Source: Leuconostoc pseudomesenteroides KCTC 3652
GTDB lineage: Bacteria > Bacillota > Bacilli > Lactobacillales > Lactobacillaceae
Length of the DNA: 64,000 nt
NCBI RefSeq assembly: GCF_014634745.1
Contig: NZ_BMBP01000001.1
Location: forward strand, 124,001 to 188,000
Direction: 5' to 3'
Below are positions 56,011 to 64,000 of this stretch, in pieces. The position numbers and the translations under genes were made by a program. Below the pieces are notes generated by a model that worked only from the letters and a program-made list of their open reading frames with translations, was not told the DNA's origin and searched no databases. How positions within the stretch are numbered: position 1 is the stretch's first letter; every line of letters begins with the position of its first letter.

Positions 56011-56495
56011 AAGCCGTTAGTATAAGCCCACAAGACCTATTGTCAATATTTTTAGGTCAAAAGACCACTTTAACAATTGCCTATACTGGTCAGTTACTGA
56101 TTGCAGCCAATAAAAATGATCAACCACATTTACCATCGGAAATGGCTGGTGCAATTGTTAACATTCAAGAGAATCAGCTCACCTTAGTCAGTTTAGTTCA
56201 TCCTTTTAAAATAGAATCGGAAGCGCAATTATTTGAAGTTGATAATCAACTAATTCAGCGTGAACCCGTCAATTGGTTTGGTCCACAAGCTTTAGTGATC
56301 GAAAAAAAAATGAGTGATTTTGCTAAAACTTATGATGGTCCACGCGCAAAAAATGGTGGAATTCCACGCAACTATATTCCTAATGAAATTGCCGAACCAA
56401 TCATTTTGTCAGACCGCTACTGGCAGACTTATGCACAATTCGTCAATGATCCCGACGGTTCATTTGCAGCTCAAATCAAACCAATGTTTGATTAA
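56007..56495 (+). CDS. Unknown protein coupled to adenine deaminase, possibly ASCH/PUA-like
   Basis: The 162-residue protein starts inside the adeC stop (ATGA) with GGAG 9 bases upstream. I do not recognise it with certainty. Its first part reads MKAVSISPQDLLSIFLGQKTT, then TGQLLIAANK and AGAIVNIQENQLTLVSLVHPF, which follows the strand-helix-GxKT plan of ASCH domains, small PUA-like folds that include an N4-acetylcytidine amidohydrolase. The tail from about 105 (DFAKTYDGPRAKNGGIPRNY) is extra. There is no signal peptide or membrane helix. The link with AdeC suggests a nucleobase-related role; this is inference. Confidence 0.6.
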   Translation: MKAVSISPQDLLSIFLGQKTTLTIAYTGQLLIAANKNDQPHLPSEMAGAIVNIQENQLTLVSLVHPFKIESEAQLFEVDNQLIQREPVNWFGPQALVIEKKMSDFAKTYDGPRAKNGGIPRNYIPNEIAEPIILSDRYWQTYAQFVNDPDGSFAAQIKPMFD

Positions 56496-56502
56496 TTTAT
56501 CT

Positions 56503-56540
56503 AAAAAACGTATCATCCAAGTTCTGGACGATACGTTTTT
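56503..56540. terminator. Bidirectional terminator between the adeC unit and mgtE
   Basis: AAAAACGTATC and GATACGTTTTT pair, with an inner TCCA/TGGA stem and a 5-base loop. It serves both convergent genes. Confidence 0.9.
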
Positions 56541-57903
56541 AATTACCAATAAAATGAGAAATAAACAATTGTGCGACGTTAAAATAGATTAAAACTGAAG
56601 TCAAATCTGACAACGTTGTAATAAATGGACCACTCGCAACCGCCGGATCAAATCCTAATTTATCTATTAACACGGGAACAAGATATCCTGCCAAATTAGC
56701 AACCATAATTGCAATCGCCATAGCAATACCCACAGCTAATCCAAGTTCAAAATTGTGTTTCCAAATTGTCACGATTGCAAACACTGAAGCACCTGTCGCG
56801 GTACCAACTAATAATCCTGCCAGTACTTCGCTCCAAAAATTTTTCCAAGCTGTATTATCAGTTCCCACCGCCAATCGACGGACCGCTAGCGCCAATGCCT
56901 GCGTTCCGGCATTACCCGCTGTACCAGTAATTAGCGAAATAAAAACAGCCAAAATGGAAGCTTTTTTGACTAAACCATCAAACGAGCTAATCAATGTCGC
57001 CGTTGACATACCTAGTAATAGCAAGGCAATCAACCATGGAATACGTTTTATCGCTGAATGCCAAGGTGTATCATCTGTCTGGCTAACGTTAACGGCAGCC
57101 AAACCTGAATAATCTTCAACCGCTTCTTCGTCAATAACATCAACAATATCATCAACCGTGATCACACCGAGTAGCAAGTCATTGTCATCAGTAACCGGAA
57201 TGGAAAGAAAATTATAATCAGCCACAATTTGTGCCACATCTTGCTGATCATCACCAGCTTTAACACTAATAATACGATCATTAGTGATGTCTGACACCAG
57301 CATATCATCAGGGTGTGTTAACAAATCTCGCAATGAGATAACGCCGACCAAGTGTTTTTGGTTATCCAAAACATAAACGTAACTAATTGCTTCAGCTTCA
57401 GCAGCTTGGTGTTTAACCAACCGCATCACTTCAACGACTCGCAAATCCTCAGTCACAGCTAAATACTCTGTTGACATCAAAGATCCCGCTGTTTGATCGT
57501 CATAATCAATTAGCTTACGCATTTCATCTGCTTCCGCTTTAGGCATCAAGCTCAAATACGTTGCAACCAAACGAGATGGTAGATTTTGCAAGACATCCGC
57601 CTCATTATCGGCGTACATGTTGCGTAAAATTTCAGTCGCTTTTTGCGGCGGCATTTCTTGGAGTAATTCTCCAATGTCGTCATCATCCGCATCCAAATTA
57701 TCGAAAACATCTGCCAAAGTTTCGTCATCTAGTAAACGCCACGCAACGGCTCGCATTTGTTCAGGTAACCCACTATAAACCTGACCCATTTCAAAATCAT
57801 GCAACGCTTTAAATGAGACAACAAAATCCTCATCTTGACCCGAATGAAGCAAATCAGCCAAGTGAGCAATAGTTTTTTGTAATTGTTCTGCAGTTTCTTC
57901 CAA
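56539..57903 (-). CDS. mgtE: Magnesium transporter MgtE
   Basis: The 454-residue protein has the MgtE layout: an acidic N-terminal superhelical domain (about 1-130, with DNLDADDDDIGELLQEMPPQKA), two CBS domains (about 130-255) and five C-terminal membrane helices. The first helices contain the pore signature TGTAGNAGTQALALAVRRLA. Magnesium binding to the soluble part closes the channel. It is the last gene of the relQ-nadK-rluD-mgtE unit, 2 bases after the synthase. Confidence 0.95.
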   Translation of the reverse strand: MEETAEQLQKTIAHLADLLHSGQDEDFVVSFKALHDFEMGQVYSGLPEQMRAVAWRLLDDETLADVFDNLDADDDDIGELLQEMPPQKATEILRNMYADNEADVLQNLPSRLVATYLSLMPKAEADEMRKLIDYDDQTAGSLMSTEYLAVTEDLRVVEVMRLVKHQAAEAEAISYVYVLDNQKHLVGVISLRDLLTHPDDMLVSDITNDRIISVKAGDDQQDVAQIVADYNFLSIPVTDDNDLLLGVITVDDIVDVIDEEAVEDYSGLAAVNVSQTDDTPWHSAIKRIPWLIALLLLGMSTATLISSFDGLVKKASILAVFISLITGTAGNAGTQALALAVRRLAVGTDNTAWKNFWSEVLAGLLVGTATGASVFAIVTIWKHNFELGLAVGIAMAIAIMVANLAGYLVPVLIDKLGFDPAVASGPFITTLSDLTSVLIYFNVAQLFISHFIGN

Positions 57904-57905
57904 GC

Positions 57906-58808
57906 TTAGTCAATATCCCTTAATGTCTTGAGATCCTCGGGTAATTTTGTGTTAAATTCACGAAAATCTTCGATAAATGGATCATAAAACTTCATATGAT
58001 AGGCATGTAGCGCCTGACGTTGGAGCCCATACCAGAGGGGGCCATTATAAAGATCATCACCTACTAATGGGTGCCCAATATTTGCAAAATGAACCCGTAT
58101 TTGATGCGTTCTACCAGTGTGCAATTGTACCTTGACACGCGTCATTGGGTGTTGCCCATTCTCATCATAACAACGTTCAACCCAGTACTCTGTCCGCGAC
58201 GGCTTACCATCTTCACGAACTTCACGCTTAATAAAATCACCCTCAACACGACCAATTGGGGCGTTAATATCTCCGTGATCATCTGATATAATGCCAGACG
58301 GATAGGCCAAATAAAATTTTTCCACGGTATGATCTTGCAATTGTTGATCTAAAACAGCATGGGCGAATCGATGTTTTGCCAACAAAACAATGCCTGATGT
58401 ATCCCGATCCAGTCGTGTCACTACGTGAGGTACCAAATCTTGTGCCTCAATTTGTTCTAAATGGCCCTTAACTTGATTAACCAATGTGTGTAGCCGATCA
58501 GCATGACCTGGCACTGTCGTAACCCCATAGGGCTTATCAACTACCAGCCAATGCTCATTTTCAAAAATAATGTTCAGAGGCTTGTAATCAGGTACGACGA
58601 GGTCATTACTCTCTTCTACCGGCATCACAATCGTCACTTTATCCCCATCTTTTAAATAATCAGACGTATAAACTGGCTTTTCATTGACCAAAATCGCCCC
58701 ACCATTATGTTTCATTTGACTAAACATACGGTGGGAAACGCCATGTTTTTGCAGAAACGTACGCACTTTGCGCGCTTCTGATCCAGTATAAGTCCAAGTA
58801 AACTGCAT
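57906..58808 (-). CDS. RluA/RluD-family pseudouridine synthase
   Basis: The 300-residue enzyme begins MQFTWTYTGSEARKVRTFLQ, an S4-like RNA-binding domain. The catalytic block VVTRLDRDTSGIVLLAKHRFAH follows, with the active Asp in RLDRDTSG, then GRTHQIRVHFANIGHPLVGD. It makes pseudouridine in rRNA or tRNA (YjbO/RluD group). The start is uncertain: I use ATG at 58808, which matches family N-termini; a GTG at 58823 is in frame, and the nearest GGAG is too far upstream of either. Confidence 0.92.
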   Translation of the reverse strand: MQFTWTYTGSEARKVRTFLQKHGVSHRMFSQMKHNGGAILVNEKPVYTSDYLKDGDKVTIVMPVEESNDLVVPDYKPLNIIFENEHWLVVDKPYGVTTVPGHADRLHTLVNQVKGHLEQIEAQDLVPHVVTRLDRDTSGIVLLAKHRFAHAVLDQQLQDHTVEKFYLAYPSGIISDDHGDINAPIGRVEGDFIKREVREDGKPSRTEYWVERCYDENGQHPMTRVKVQLHTGRTHQIRVHFANIGHPLVGDDLYNGPLWYGLQRQALHAYHMKFYDPFIEDFREFNTKLPEDLKTLRDID

Positions 58809-58867
58809 ATTCTTATCATACACATCATTTGTCGACGTGTATTTTTCTCCTAAAAAATTTAAAATAT

Positions 58868-59662
58868 TTATTCAATGTCATTGATGAAGGCATTTTGTAC
58901 GCGACACCAAAAATCAACGTGACGATATCTAGCAAAATGAACACATTTTTCAGACACTCTAAATCGCAATTCTAAAATATGATCACTGGCAATTTCTCCC
59001 TGATCATACATCACCAAAAAATTGTTACTCTGCGGTCTCATTACAATTTCTTGATCACGAGGAACAATCAGTGGCGATCCTAACGTTCTAAAAACACGAT
59101 TGTTAATGGAGGCAATTTCCGACATTTGAATTGCCTGCAAAGCAGGGTGCAAAACAGCGCCACCATTAGCTTTGTTGTAGGCAGTTGAACCTGTCGGTGT
59201 CGCCACAGCGATACCATCACCCCTAAAACGCTCAAAAACTTCACCACCCAAATAAATATCGGCAACTAGCGTGCCGAGCGGTTGCTTAATGACGGCTTCG
59301 TTCAGTGCCAAATAGTGGCTTTTTTCTCCAGTTGTTTGAATAACAGTCAGTTCTAACAACGGATAACTAACTTTTTGCCCGTTATCATGACTTAAGCTGT
59401 CTACTAGTTGGTCTAATTCCGTGCTTAACCAATCTGTATAAAAGCCCAAATGTCCGGTATGTAAGCCAACAAACCTAACATGGTCAATTTGATTAACATA
59501 GTGCTGAAAAGCGCCCAAAAGCGTGCCATCCCCACCAACGGAAACGACAATATCAGGCTCTTCATTATCAACAGTTAAACCATGTTTGCGCATTTCTAAA
59601 GCAAGATTTTTGGCAACAACACGACTGCTAACATCTTCATTGTTGAAAATAGCATACTTCAT
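58868..59662 (-). CDS. nadK: NAD kinase
   Basis: NadK phosphorylates NAD to NADP. The 264-residue protein has the diacylglycerol-kinase-like motif VVSVGGDGTLLGAF, the LHTGHLGFYTDW strand and the conserved AVATPTGSTAYNKANGGAVL block. It overlaps relQ by 4 bases. relQ and nadK are adjacent in Bacillus and Listeria in the same order. Confidence 0.96.
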   Translation of the reverse strand: MKYAIFNNEDVSSRVVAKNLALEMRKHGLTVDNEEPDIVVSVGGDGTLLGAFQHYVNQIDHVRFVGLHTGHLGFYTDWLSTELDQLVDSLSHDNGQKVSYPLLELTVIQTTGEKSHYLALNEAVIKQPLGTLVADIYLGGEVFERFRGDGIAVATPTGSTAYNKANGGAVLHPALQAIQMSEIASINNRVFRTLGSPLIVPRDQEIVMRPQSNNFLVMYDQGEIASDHILELRFRVSEKCVHFARYRHVDFWCRVQNAFINDIE

Positions 59663-60234
59663 TCTACTGCTCTTATTTCACTTAATTCTTGGTCTAAAGC
59701 AAATGTTGATTCTGATAGCTTGGTAAGACGATCGGCCAAATTATCACTTAATTCGCCATGCTTATAACGTAAATCATGTTCAACTGTTGCCCAAAAATTC
59801 ATAGCCATTGTGCGAACCTGAATTTCTGCTAATACTTTCAGTTCACCACTATACATTTGAACAGGATATTCAATGACGATATGATATGACCGGTAGCCTG
59901 ACGGCTTGGCATTAGTCACATAATCTCGCTCTTCTAAAATTTGAAAATCCGTACGTTGTCTTAGCAAATCGACCACAGTGTAGATATCTTCCACGTACTT
60001 GGTCATAATTCGTACACCGGCGATATCTTGTAAATCAAGCGACAAGCGACTTTCGTCTAGATGACGTCGCACAATTTTTTCTTCAATAGAGGCCTGCGAT
60101 TTGACACGACCTGTCACAAATTCAATTGGTGAATCCTCACCATTTTTTTCATATTGATCACGTAATCCGCGTAATTTAACTTTTAATTCTGATACAGTTT
60201 GAACGTATGGTGTAAAAAAGATTTTCCAATCCAT
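59659..60234 (-). CDS. relQ: Small alarmone synthetase (RelQ/YjbM-like)
   Basis: The 191-residue protein makes (p)ppGpp and lacks the hydrolase half of RelA. Visible are the synthetase motifs IVRRHLDESRLSLDLQDIAGVRIM, AKPSGYRSYHIVIEYP and the metal-site EIQVRTMAMNFWATVEHDLRYK. The short C-terminal helix is typical of RelQ, which forms tetramers. I place the start at 60234, 8 bases after GGGG; the longer frame has no site. Known families of this type respond to cell-wall stress. (p)ppGpp also lowers purine nucleotide synthesis. Confidence 0.94.
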   Translation of the reverse strand: MDWKIFFTPYVQTVSELKVKLRGLRDQYEKNGEDSPIEFVTGRVKSQASIEEKIVRRHLDESRLSLDLQDIAGVRIMTKYVEDIYTVVDLLRQRTDFQILEERDYVTNAKPSGYRSYHIVIEYPVQMYSGELKVLAEIQVRTMAMNFWATVEHDLRYKHGELSDNLADRLTKLSESTFALDQELSEIRAVE

Positions 60235-60372
60235 ATTACTACCCCTTTTATACAATTTAAAACATCACTATTACATTTTAACATATTTTTGAGCCTATCA
60301 TTTGTCAATCCCAATATTGACGGTTATACTAATATCTTGGATATTTAAATTGTTTTACGTAGGAGAAACACC

Positions 60373-60987
60373 ATGATCGACATTTACCACTTCGCAAATC
60401 CTTTATCAGATAACTGTTTAGTAGCCGAAGAATGCCTTGAAAAGCTCACCCATACATTTTTTCAAAAAACGCGCTTACGCTTTATTCCTCTCATCAATGA
60501 ACAAGTAAGCGCTAAATTAATCCAAGGTGAGCAAGCGCTACCGATAATGGATATGCCTTATGACAAGGAATCCTTAACTTATCGTGTGATTCTTGATTTT
60601 AAAGCAGCACAAATTGAAGGTAACAAAAAGGCGCGACCTTTTTTATTGTCTTTACAAAGTGCTTTAATTACCAAAAAACAGCCATACTCTCTCTCATTGA
60701 TTACAAGCATCGCCACACAAGTTGGCCTTAATCTCGACGACTTTTTGACAAATCGGATGAGTCAAGAGGTCATTGATGCGCTAAAGGCAGACCAAAAATT
60801 AGCTTGGCAGTTACTGAATAAATATAGTGTGGCGATTGTGATTGATGACTCAAGTACACTTGAAACAAGTCTATTAACGAATTTTTCAAAAGAATCTCTG
60901 ACAACTCATTTCAAAAATTTACGCCAACAGTTTGTTGTTAAGACAAAAGATTTGATATCTCCTGAAAATGCCAAAACGTTTGCTTAA
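60373..60987 (+). CDS. DsbA-like protein related to SpxH/YjbH (ClpXP adaptor)
   Basis: The 204-residue protein begins MIDIYHFANPLSDNCLVAEECLEKL. This aligns with the DPLCPEC active-site start of Bacillus YjbH, except that the first Cys is Ser (SDNC). YjbH helps ClpXP degrade the regulator Spx and is encoded divergently from the yjbM-nadK-yjbO cluster in Bacillus, exactly as here. Low sequence similarity leaves a general DsbA-family protein as the alternative. A ribosome site AGGAG precedes the ATG. Confidence 0.7.
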   Translation: MIDIYHFANPLSDNCLVAEECLEKLTHTFFQKTRLRFIPLINEQVSAKLIQGEQALPIMDMPYDKESLTYRVILDFKAAQIEGNKKARPFLLSLQSALITKKQPYSLSLITSIATQVGLNLDDFLTNRMSQEVIDALKADQKLAWQLLNKYSVAIVIDDSSTLETSLLTNFSKESLTTHFKNLRQQFVVKTKDLISPENAKTFA

Positions 60988-61080
60988 CTTTGCTATAATG
61001 CCATAAAATCAAATCACTATCAATCTAAAAATGATGACTAAATCTTTTAATATTACTTGTACAACGACATTTTCAGTTTG

Positions 61081-61136
61081 ACACAAAAAAGCATAATGAT
61101 TCATCAACACAGATAAATCATTATGCTTTTTTGTGT
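61081..61136. terminator. Very long bidirectional terminator
   Basis: A 21-bp perfect inverted repeat (61081-61101 with 61116-61136) around a 14-base loop, with A-runs and T-runs in both arms. It lies between the convergent YjbH-like gene and nrdG. Confidence 0.9.
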
Positions 61137-61143
61137 GACGCCA

Positions 61144-61725
61144 TTATTTCACCAATTTGTCCCAAATTACAACTCGCTCGGATGCCAATGACTTGGGTAC
61201 GTCAATGATTCGTTGATTGGCACTACCTCTGAATTGTAATGTTAAGTCCTTTTCTTCTTCCAAAAAACGACCATCAACCAAAATATCAATTAACGACAAT
61301 AAACGCGCTTTATCATAGGTTTCGTTTTGCAATTCATCCCAAGTGTAGCCTGTCCAAGACCATATATCTTTTGAATGACCAAACTCTTGACGAACTCGGC
61401 GACACAGTTTTAGACACACATCCGTGTTGAGAAATGGCTCTCCACCCAATAAAGTTAAACCTTGAACATAATCTTGACTTAAATCTTCAATAATTTGGTC
61501 TTCTAATGCTTGCGTGTAAGGTTGTCCAAAATGGAAATTTTGAGCAGCAACGTTATAACAACCAGGGCACAGAAACAGGCAGCCACTCACGTAAAGGCTA
61601 CAACGCACCCCCTCGCCATCAACGAAATTAAAAGCCTTGTAGTCAGCGATATAGTTTTGACTATACTTCTGCGCCGTCCATTCTTTTGGCATCGGATTGT
61701 TTGGTTTTCGCATAGATCGCGGCAT
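61144..61725 (-). CDS. nrdG: Anaerobic ribonucleotide reductase activating protein
   Basis: NrdG is the radical-SAM enzyme that puts the glycyl radical on NrdD. The 193-residue protein has the FNFVDGEGVRCSLYVSGC lead and the cluster motif CLFLCPGC (C-x3-C-x2-C), then the TLLGGEPFLN strand that binds SAM. The start at 61725 has GGAG 9 bases upstream but overlaps nrdD by 65 bases; ATG at 61713 is closer to typical N-termini. Expected to be active without oxygen. Confidence 0.94.
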   Translation of the reverse strand: MPRSMRKPNNPMPKEWTAQKYSQNYIADYKAFNFVDGEGVRCSLYVSGCLFLCPGCYNVAAQNFHFGQPYTQALEDQIIEDLSQDYVQGLTLLGGEPFLNTDVCLKLCRRVRQEFGHSKDIWSWTGYTWDELQNETYDKARLLSLIDILVDGRFLEEEKDLTLQFRGSANQRIIDVPKSLASERVVIWDKLVK

Positions 61726-63871
61726 GCTCGATCATCTCCTTGGTCATATTCTTTTCACGCGAAATAATTTCAATATGTCGCCCATGAACCATGGGCCGTT
61801 GTTGCGGATTACCAAGATAACCACAAGTTCTCTTGACAACATCGCAGAGCGCTGGATCATGGTTCCCACATTCAGGGCACATAAATCCTCGAGCAGTGGC
61901 TTTAAATTCACCAGCAAATCCACATTTAAAACATTTATCAATACAAGTGTTAGTGCCCAAATAACCGACATGATCATAAGCCCAATTCCAAACTAATTCT
62001 AACGCTTGTGGATTTTGTTTCAAGTTAGGATATTCACAATAATGAATAAATCCGCCCGACGCATATTTTGGGAACGTCTCTTCAAAACTTATTTTTTCAA
62101 ACGGCGTTGGATGCTTTCTAACGTCGTAATGAAAACTATTAGTATAATAATCTTTATCTGTAATATCAGGCACATCCCCAAATTTCTGCTTGTCGAGATG
62201 GCAAAATGTATCTGTTAGTGATTCCGCCGGTGTCGAGTATAGGCTATAATGATACCCACTTTCCGCTTCCCACTGTTGGCAATACTTGTGCATCTTTTTC
62301 ACAATTTCTTCAGCGAACGTATGTGCTTCGGGATTTTTTTCCCAATTTGGTCCAAAGAAAGTTAAGCATGTTTCGTATAATCCAACATAGCCCAATGAAA
62401 TTGTAGCACGTCCATTCTTAAACACTTCATCAACTTTATCAGTTGCCTTGAGTCTTTTCCCAAATGCGCCGTACATGTAGAGCAATGGTGCATTTTCAGG
62501 AACAGCTTCTTTTGTTCTTTCAATCCGATACGATAAAGCTTCATGGCATAGCGCCATTTTTTCATCAAAAATTTCCCAAAATAGTGCCATATCACCTTTC
62601 GCAAATAGAGAAATACGTGGCAAATTCACCGAAACAACCCCTAAATTCATTCGGCCAGAATTAACTGTGACACCATTTTCATCTTGCCAGCCTTGTAGAA
62701 ACGATCGGCAACCCATTGGTGTTTTGAAACTGCCAGTTAGTTCAACAATTTTGTCATACATTAACAAATCTGGGTACATCCGCTTCGTTGAACATTCAAG
62801 CGCCAATTGCTTAATGTCGTAATTTGGATCAGTAGGAGCAAAGTTTAATCCTTTTTTTAATGTGAAAATCAACTTTGGGAAAATAGCAGTTCGCTTTTCT
62901 TTTCCTAATCCCTTAATTCTGATATTCAAAATTGCTTTTTGAATTTCACGTTCAAGCCAACTAGTTCCCAATCCAAAATTAACGGTGGTAAATGGTGTTT
63001 GTCCTTGTGATGAGTACATTGTATTAATCTCGTACTCCAAAGCCTGCATCGCATCATAAATATCTTTGCGTGTTTTTTCTTTAGCGTAGGCGTCACTTTT
63101 GTCAGCAACTACCCATTGTTCGGCTTCAACAATATGTTTGTCATAATTCATCTGCGCGTATGGTGCCAATAATTGATCAATACGATTTGCTGAACAACCA
63201 CCGTACTGCGACGAAGCGACATTAGCAATAATTTGTGCCATCTGTGCTGTCGCTGTTTGAATAGAATGTGGTGAATCTACCCACGCATTGCCTATTTTAT
63301 AACCATTCGTCAGCAAATTATCAAAATCGATTAAACAACAATTTGTTGCTGGTGTCACAGGTGAATAATCTAAATCATGCCAATGAATATCGCCGCGTAA
63401 ATGTGCCTTAGCAACAAGTGGCGGTAACATTTGTAGTCCCAAGGCTCGACTAGCTGCCCCCGCTTCCAAATCGCGTTGGGTATTAAACACACGACTATCT
63501 TTATTTGCATTTTCATGCACAACTGCTTCATCTCGTGAAAATAGTTTTTCAATTCTTTTTTGGACATTAGCGGCATCTGCAAAGTCTTGTTTCTCAGTCT
63601 GATAGTATGCCTCATATTCGTTAACAGCATCCAATTGTTCATAATTTGTGAGTAACGAACACAATAGATTGCGAATTTCGGAAGTTGTCACACTGACTTT
63701 AGAATCCAAATATTGATAAAAATCATGCTTAATCACATCAATAATGTGATTAGACAGATTAAGCTTTGTTAAAATAAAATTGATTTTGTATGCGTAAAAT
63801 TCTGTTTCTTCCCCACTTTTCTTAATGATTGTTAGATTGGGTAAACTATCAAGTTCTATCATATGGCTCAT
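61661..63871 (-). CDS. nrdD: Anaerobic ribonucleoside-triphosphate reductase
   Basis: NrdD makes dNTPs without oxygen using a glycyl radical. The 736-residue protein has an N-terminal ATP-cone (about 10-100), catalytic barrel segments such as DIHWHDLDYSPVTPATNCCL, and a zinc site CFKCGFAGEF with CPECGNH. The C-terminal glycyl-radical motif is RTCGYLGNPQQRP. GGAGG lies 13 bases before the ATG, which is far, so a different start (ATG at 63862) is possible. It forms an operon with nrdG. Confidence 0.96.
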   Translation of the reverse strand: MSHMIELDSLPNLTIIKKSGEETEFYAYKINFILTKLNLSNHIIDVIKHDFYQYLDSKVSVTTSEIRNLLCSLLTNYEQLDAVNEYEAYYQTEKQDFADAANVQKRIEKLFSRDEAVVHENANKDSRVFNTQRDLEAGAASRALGLQMLPPLVAKAHLRGDIHWHDLDYSPVTPATNCCLIDFDNLLTNGYKIGNAWVDSPHSIQTATAQMAQIIANVASSQYGGCSANRIDQLLAPYAQMNYDKHIVEAEQWVVADKSDAYAKEKTRKDIYDAMQALEYEINTMYSSQGQTPFTTVNFGLGTSWLEREIQKAILNIRIKGLGKEKRTAIFPKLIFTLKKGLNFAPTDPNYDIKQLALECSTKRMYPDLLMYDKIVELTGSFKTPMGCRSFLQGWQDENGVTVNSGRMNLGVVSVNLPRISLFAKGDMALFWEIFDEKMALCHEALSYRIERTKEAVPENAPLLYMYGAFGKRLKATDKVDEVFKNGRATISLGYVGLYETCLTFFGPNWEKNPEAHTFAEEIVKKMHKYCQQWEAESGYHYSLYSTPAESLTDTFCHLDKQKFGDVPDITDKDYYTNSFHYDVRKHPTPFEKISFEETFPKYASGGFIHYCEYPNLKQNPQALELVWNWAYDHVGYLGTNTCIDKCFKCGFAGEFKATARGFMCPECGNHDPALCDVVKRTCGYLGNPQQRPMVHGRHIEIISREKNMTKEMIEHAAIYAKTKQSDAKRMDGAEV

Positions 63872-63945
63872 TACTAAACGATTGCCTCCAGTGCTTTTCT
63901 AAATTGTTATAGTTAAAATGGTACAACTATTTTTTGCATAAGAGT

Positions 63946-63962
63946 AGGACAAAAAGTGTCCT
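63946..63962. repeat. Palindrome between nrdD and the window end
   Basis: AGGACA-AAAAG-TGTCCT lies about 75 bases upstream of nrdD. It may be an operator shared with the divergent promoter next to it. Confidence 0.4.
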
Positions 63963-63988
63963 CTATTGCCATCTTCTCTATAGAATAC

Positions 63989-63997
63989 TGATATAAT
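63989..63997 (+). promoter_or_regulatory. Extended -10 promoter facing out of the window
   Basis: TGATATAAT on the plus strand. It would drive a gene beyond position 64000. The possible -35, TTGCCA, is 20 bp upstream, so the extended TG probably matters. Confidence 0.5.
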
Positions 63998-64000
63998 CGC

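Overview
The window is ordinary chromosomal DNA of a low-GC lactic acid bacterium. The R-specific alcohol dehydrogenase, the glnRA pair, single-chain PurL with PurS and PurQ, PolC, a DUF1831 protein and Gram-positive control sites (cre, GlnR box, PurBox, CGAAC-type LexA box) point to Lactobacillaceae. The general gene repertoire suggests the Leuconostoc/Weissella branch, but this is inferred from protein resemblance and not tested by search. Almost all genes lie on the minus strand. I saw no rRNA, tRNA, CRISPR array, prophage or complete insertion sequence.

Layout. 1-1.0 kb: 3' truncated SbcD/YhaO-like nuclease gene behind a LexA-like box. 1.1-11.3 kb: purine operon purE-K-C-S-Q-L-F-M-N-H, tightly overlapping, with PurBox-like sites upstream. 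11.6-13.3 kb: glnR-glnA with a perfect GlnR box. 13.4-20.2 kb: sortase, polA, a Bax-inhibitor-1 protein, murC, a 47-residue unknown and ytpR. 20.3-24.8 kb: a DMT exporter on the plus strand, then csp-nudix-unknown-mtnN, and an NCS2 purine permease under a guanine-type riboswitch. 24.8-28.1 kb: a Vga-like ABC-F gene with an attenuator-like leader, and fhs. 28.2-33.9 kb: a 46-residue protein, a possible small RNA, purD alone, R-ADH under a cre site, an aldo/keto reductase, an SGNH hydrolase and prs. 33.9-43.2 kb: recD2, a phosphatase, DUF1831, a BMP-type receptor, rsmF, rbsK, an orphan transposase-like HTH protein, a VOC dioxygenase and psiE. 43.2-54.1 kb: polC, proS, rseP, cdsA, uppS and glmS. 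54.3-56.5 kb (plus strand): an adenine deaminase gene broken by an in-frame stop, and a possible ASCH-like protein. 56.5-61 kb: mgtE, rluD-type synthase, nadK, relQ and, divergently, a SpxH/YjbH-like adaptor. 61.1-63.9 kb: nrdG-nrdD.

How the genes fit together. The dominant theme is purine and one-carbon metabolism. prs makes PRPP. glnA supplies glutamine for PurF and PurL. fhs supplies 10-formyl-THF for PurN and PurH. The pur operon and purD make IMP. The riboswitch-controlled permease, adenine deaminase, MtnN and the BMP receptor belong to salvage. A second theme is the cell envelope and its precursors (murC, glmS, uppS, cdsA, rseP, sortase). A third is replication and repair (polA, polC, recD2, the YhaO-like nuclease).

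The most interesting observations are: a three-codon upstream ORF with a strong ribosome site in the ABC-F leader; the in-frame stop in adenine deaminase next to an ASCH-like gene; a 47-residue protein translationally coupled between ytpR and murC; a candidate small RNA downstream of purD; and several places where a terminator T-tract runs directly into a promoter element, one of them predicting a leaderless cold-shock mRNA. I found no clearly new multi-gene system.
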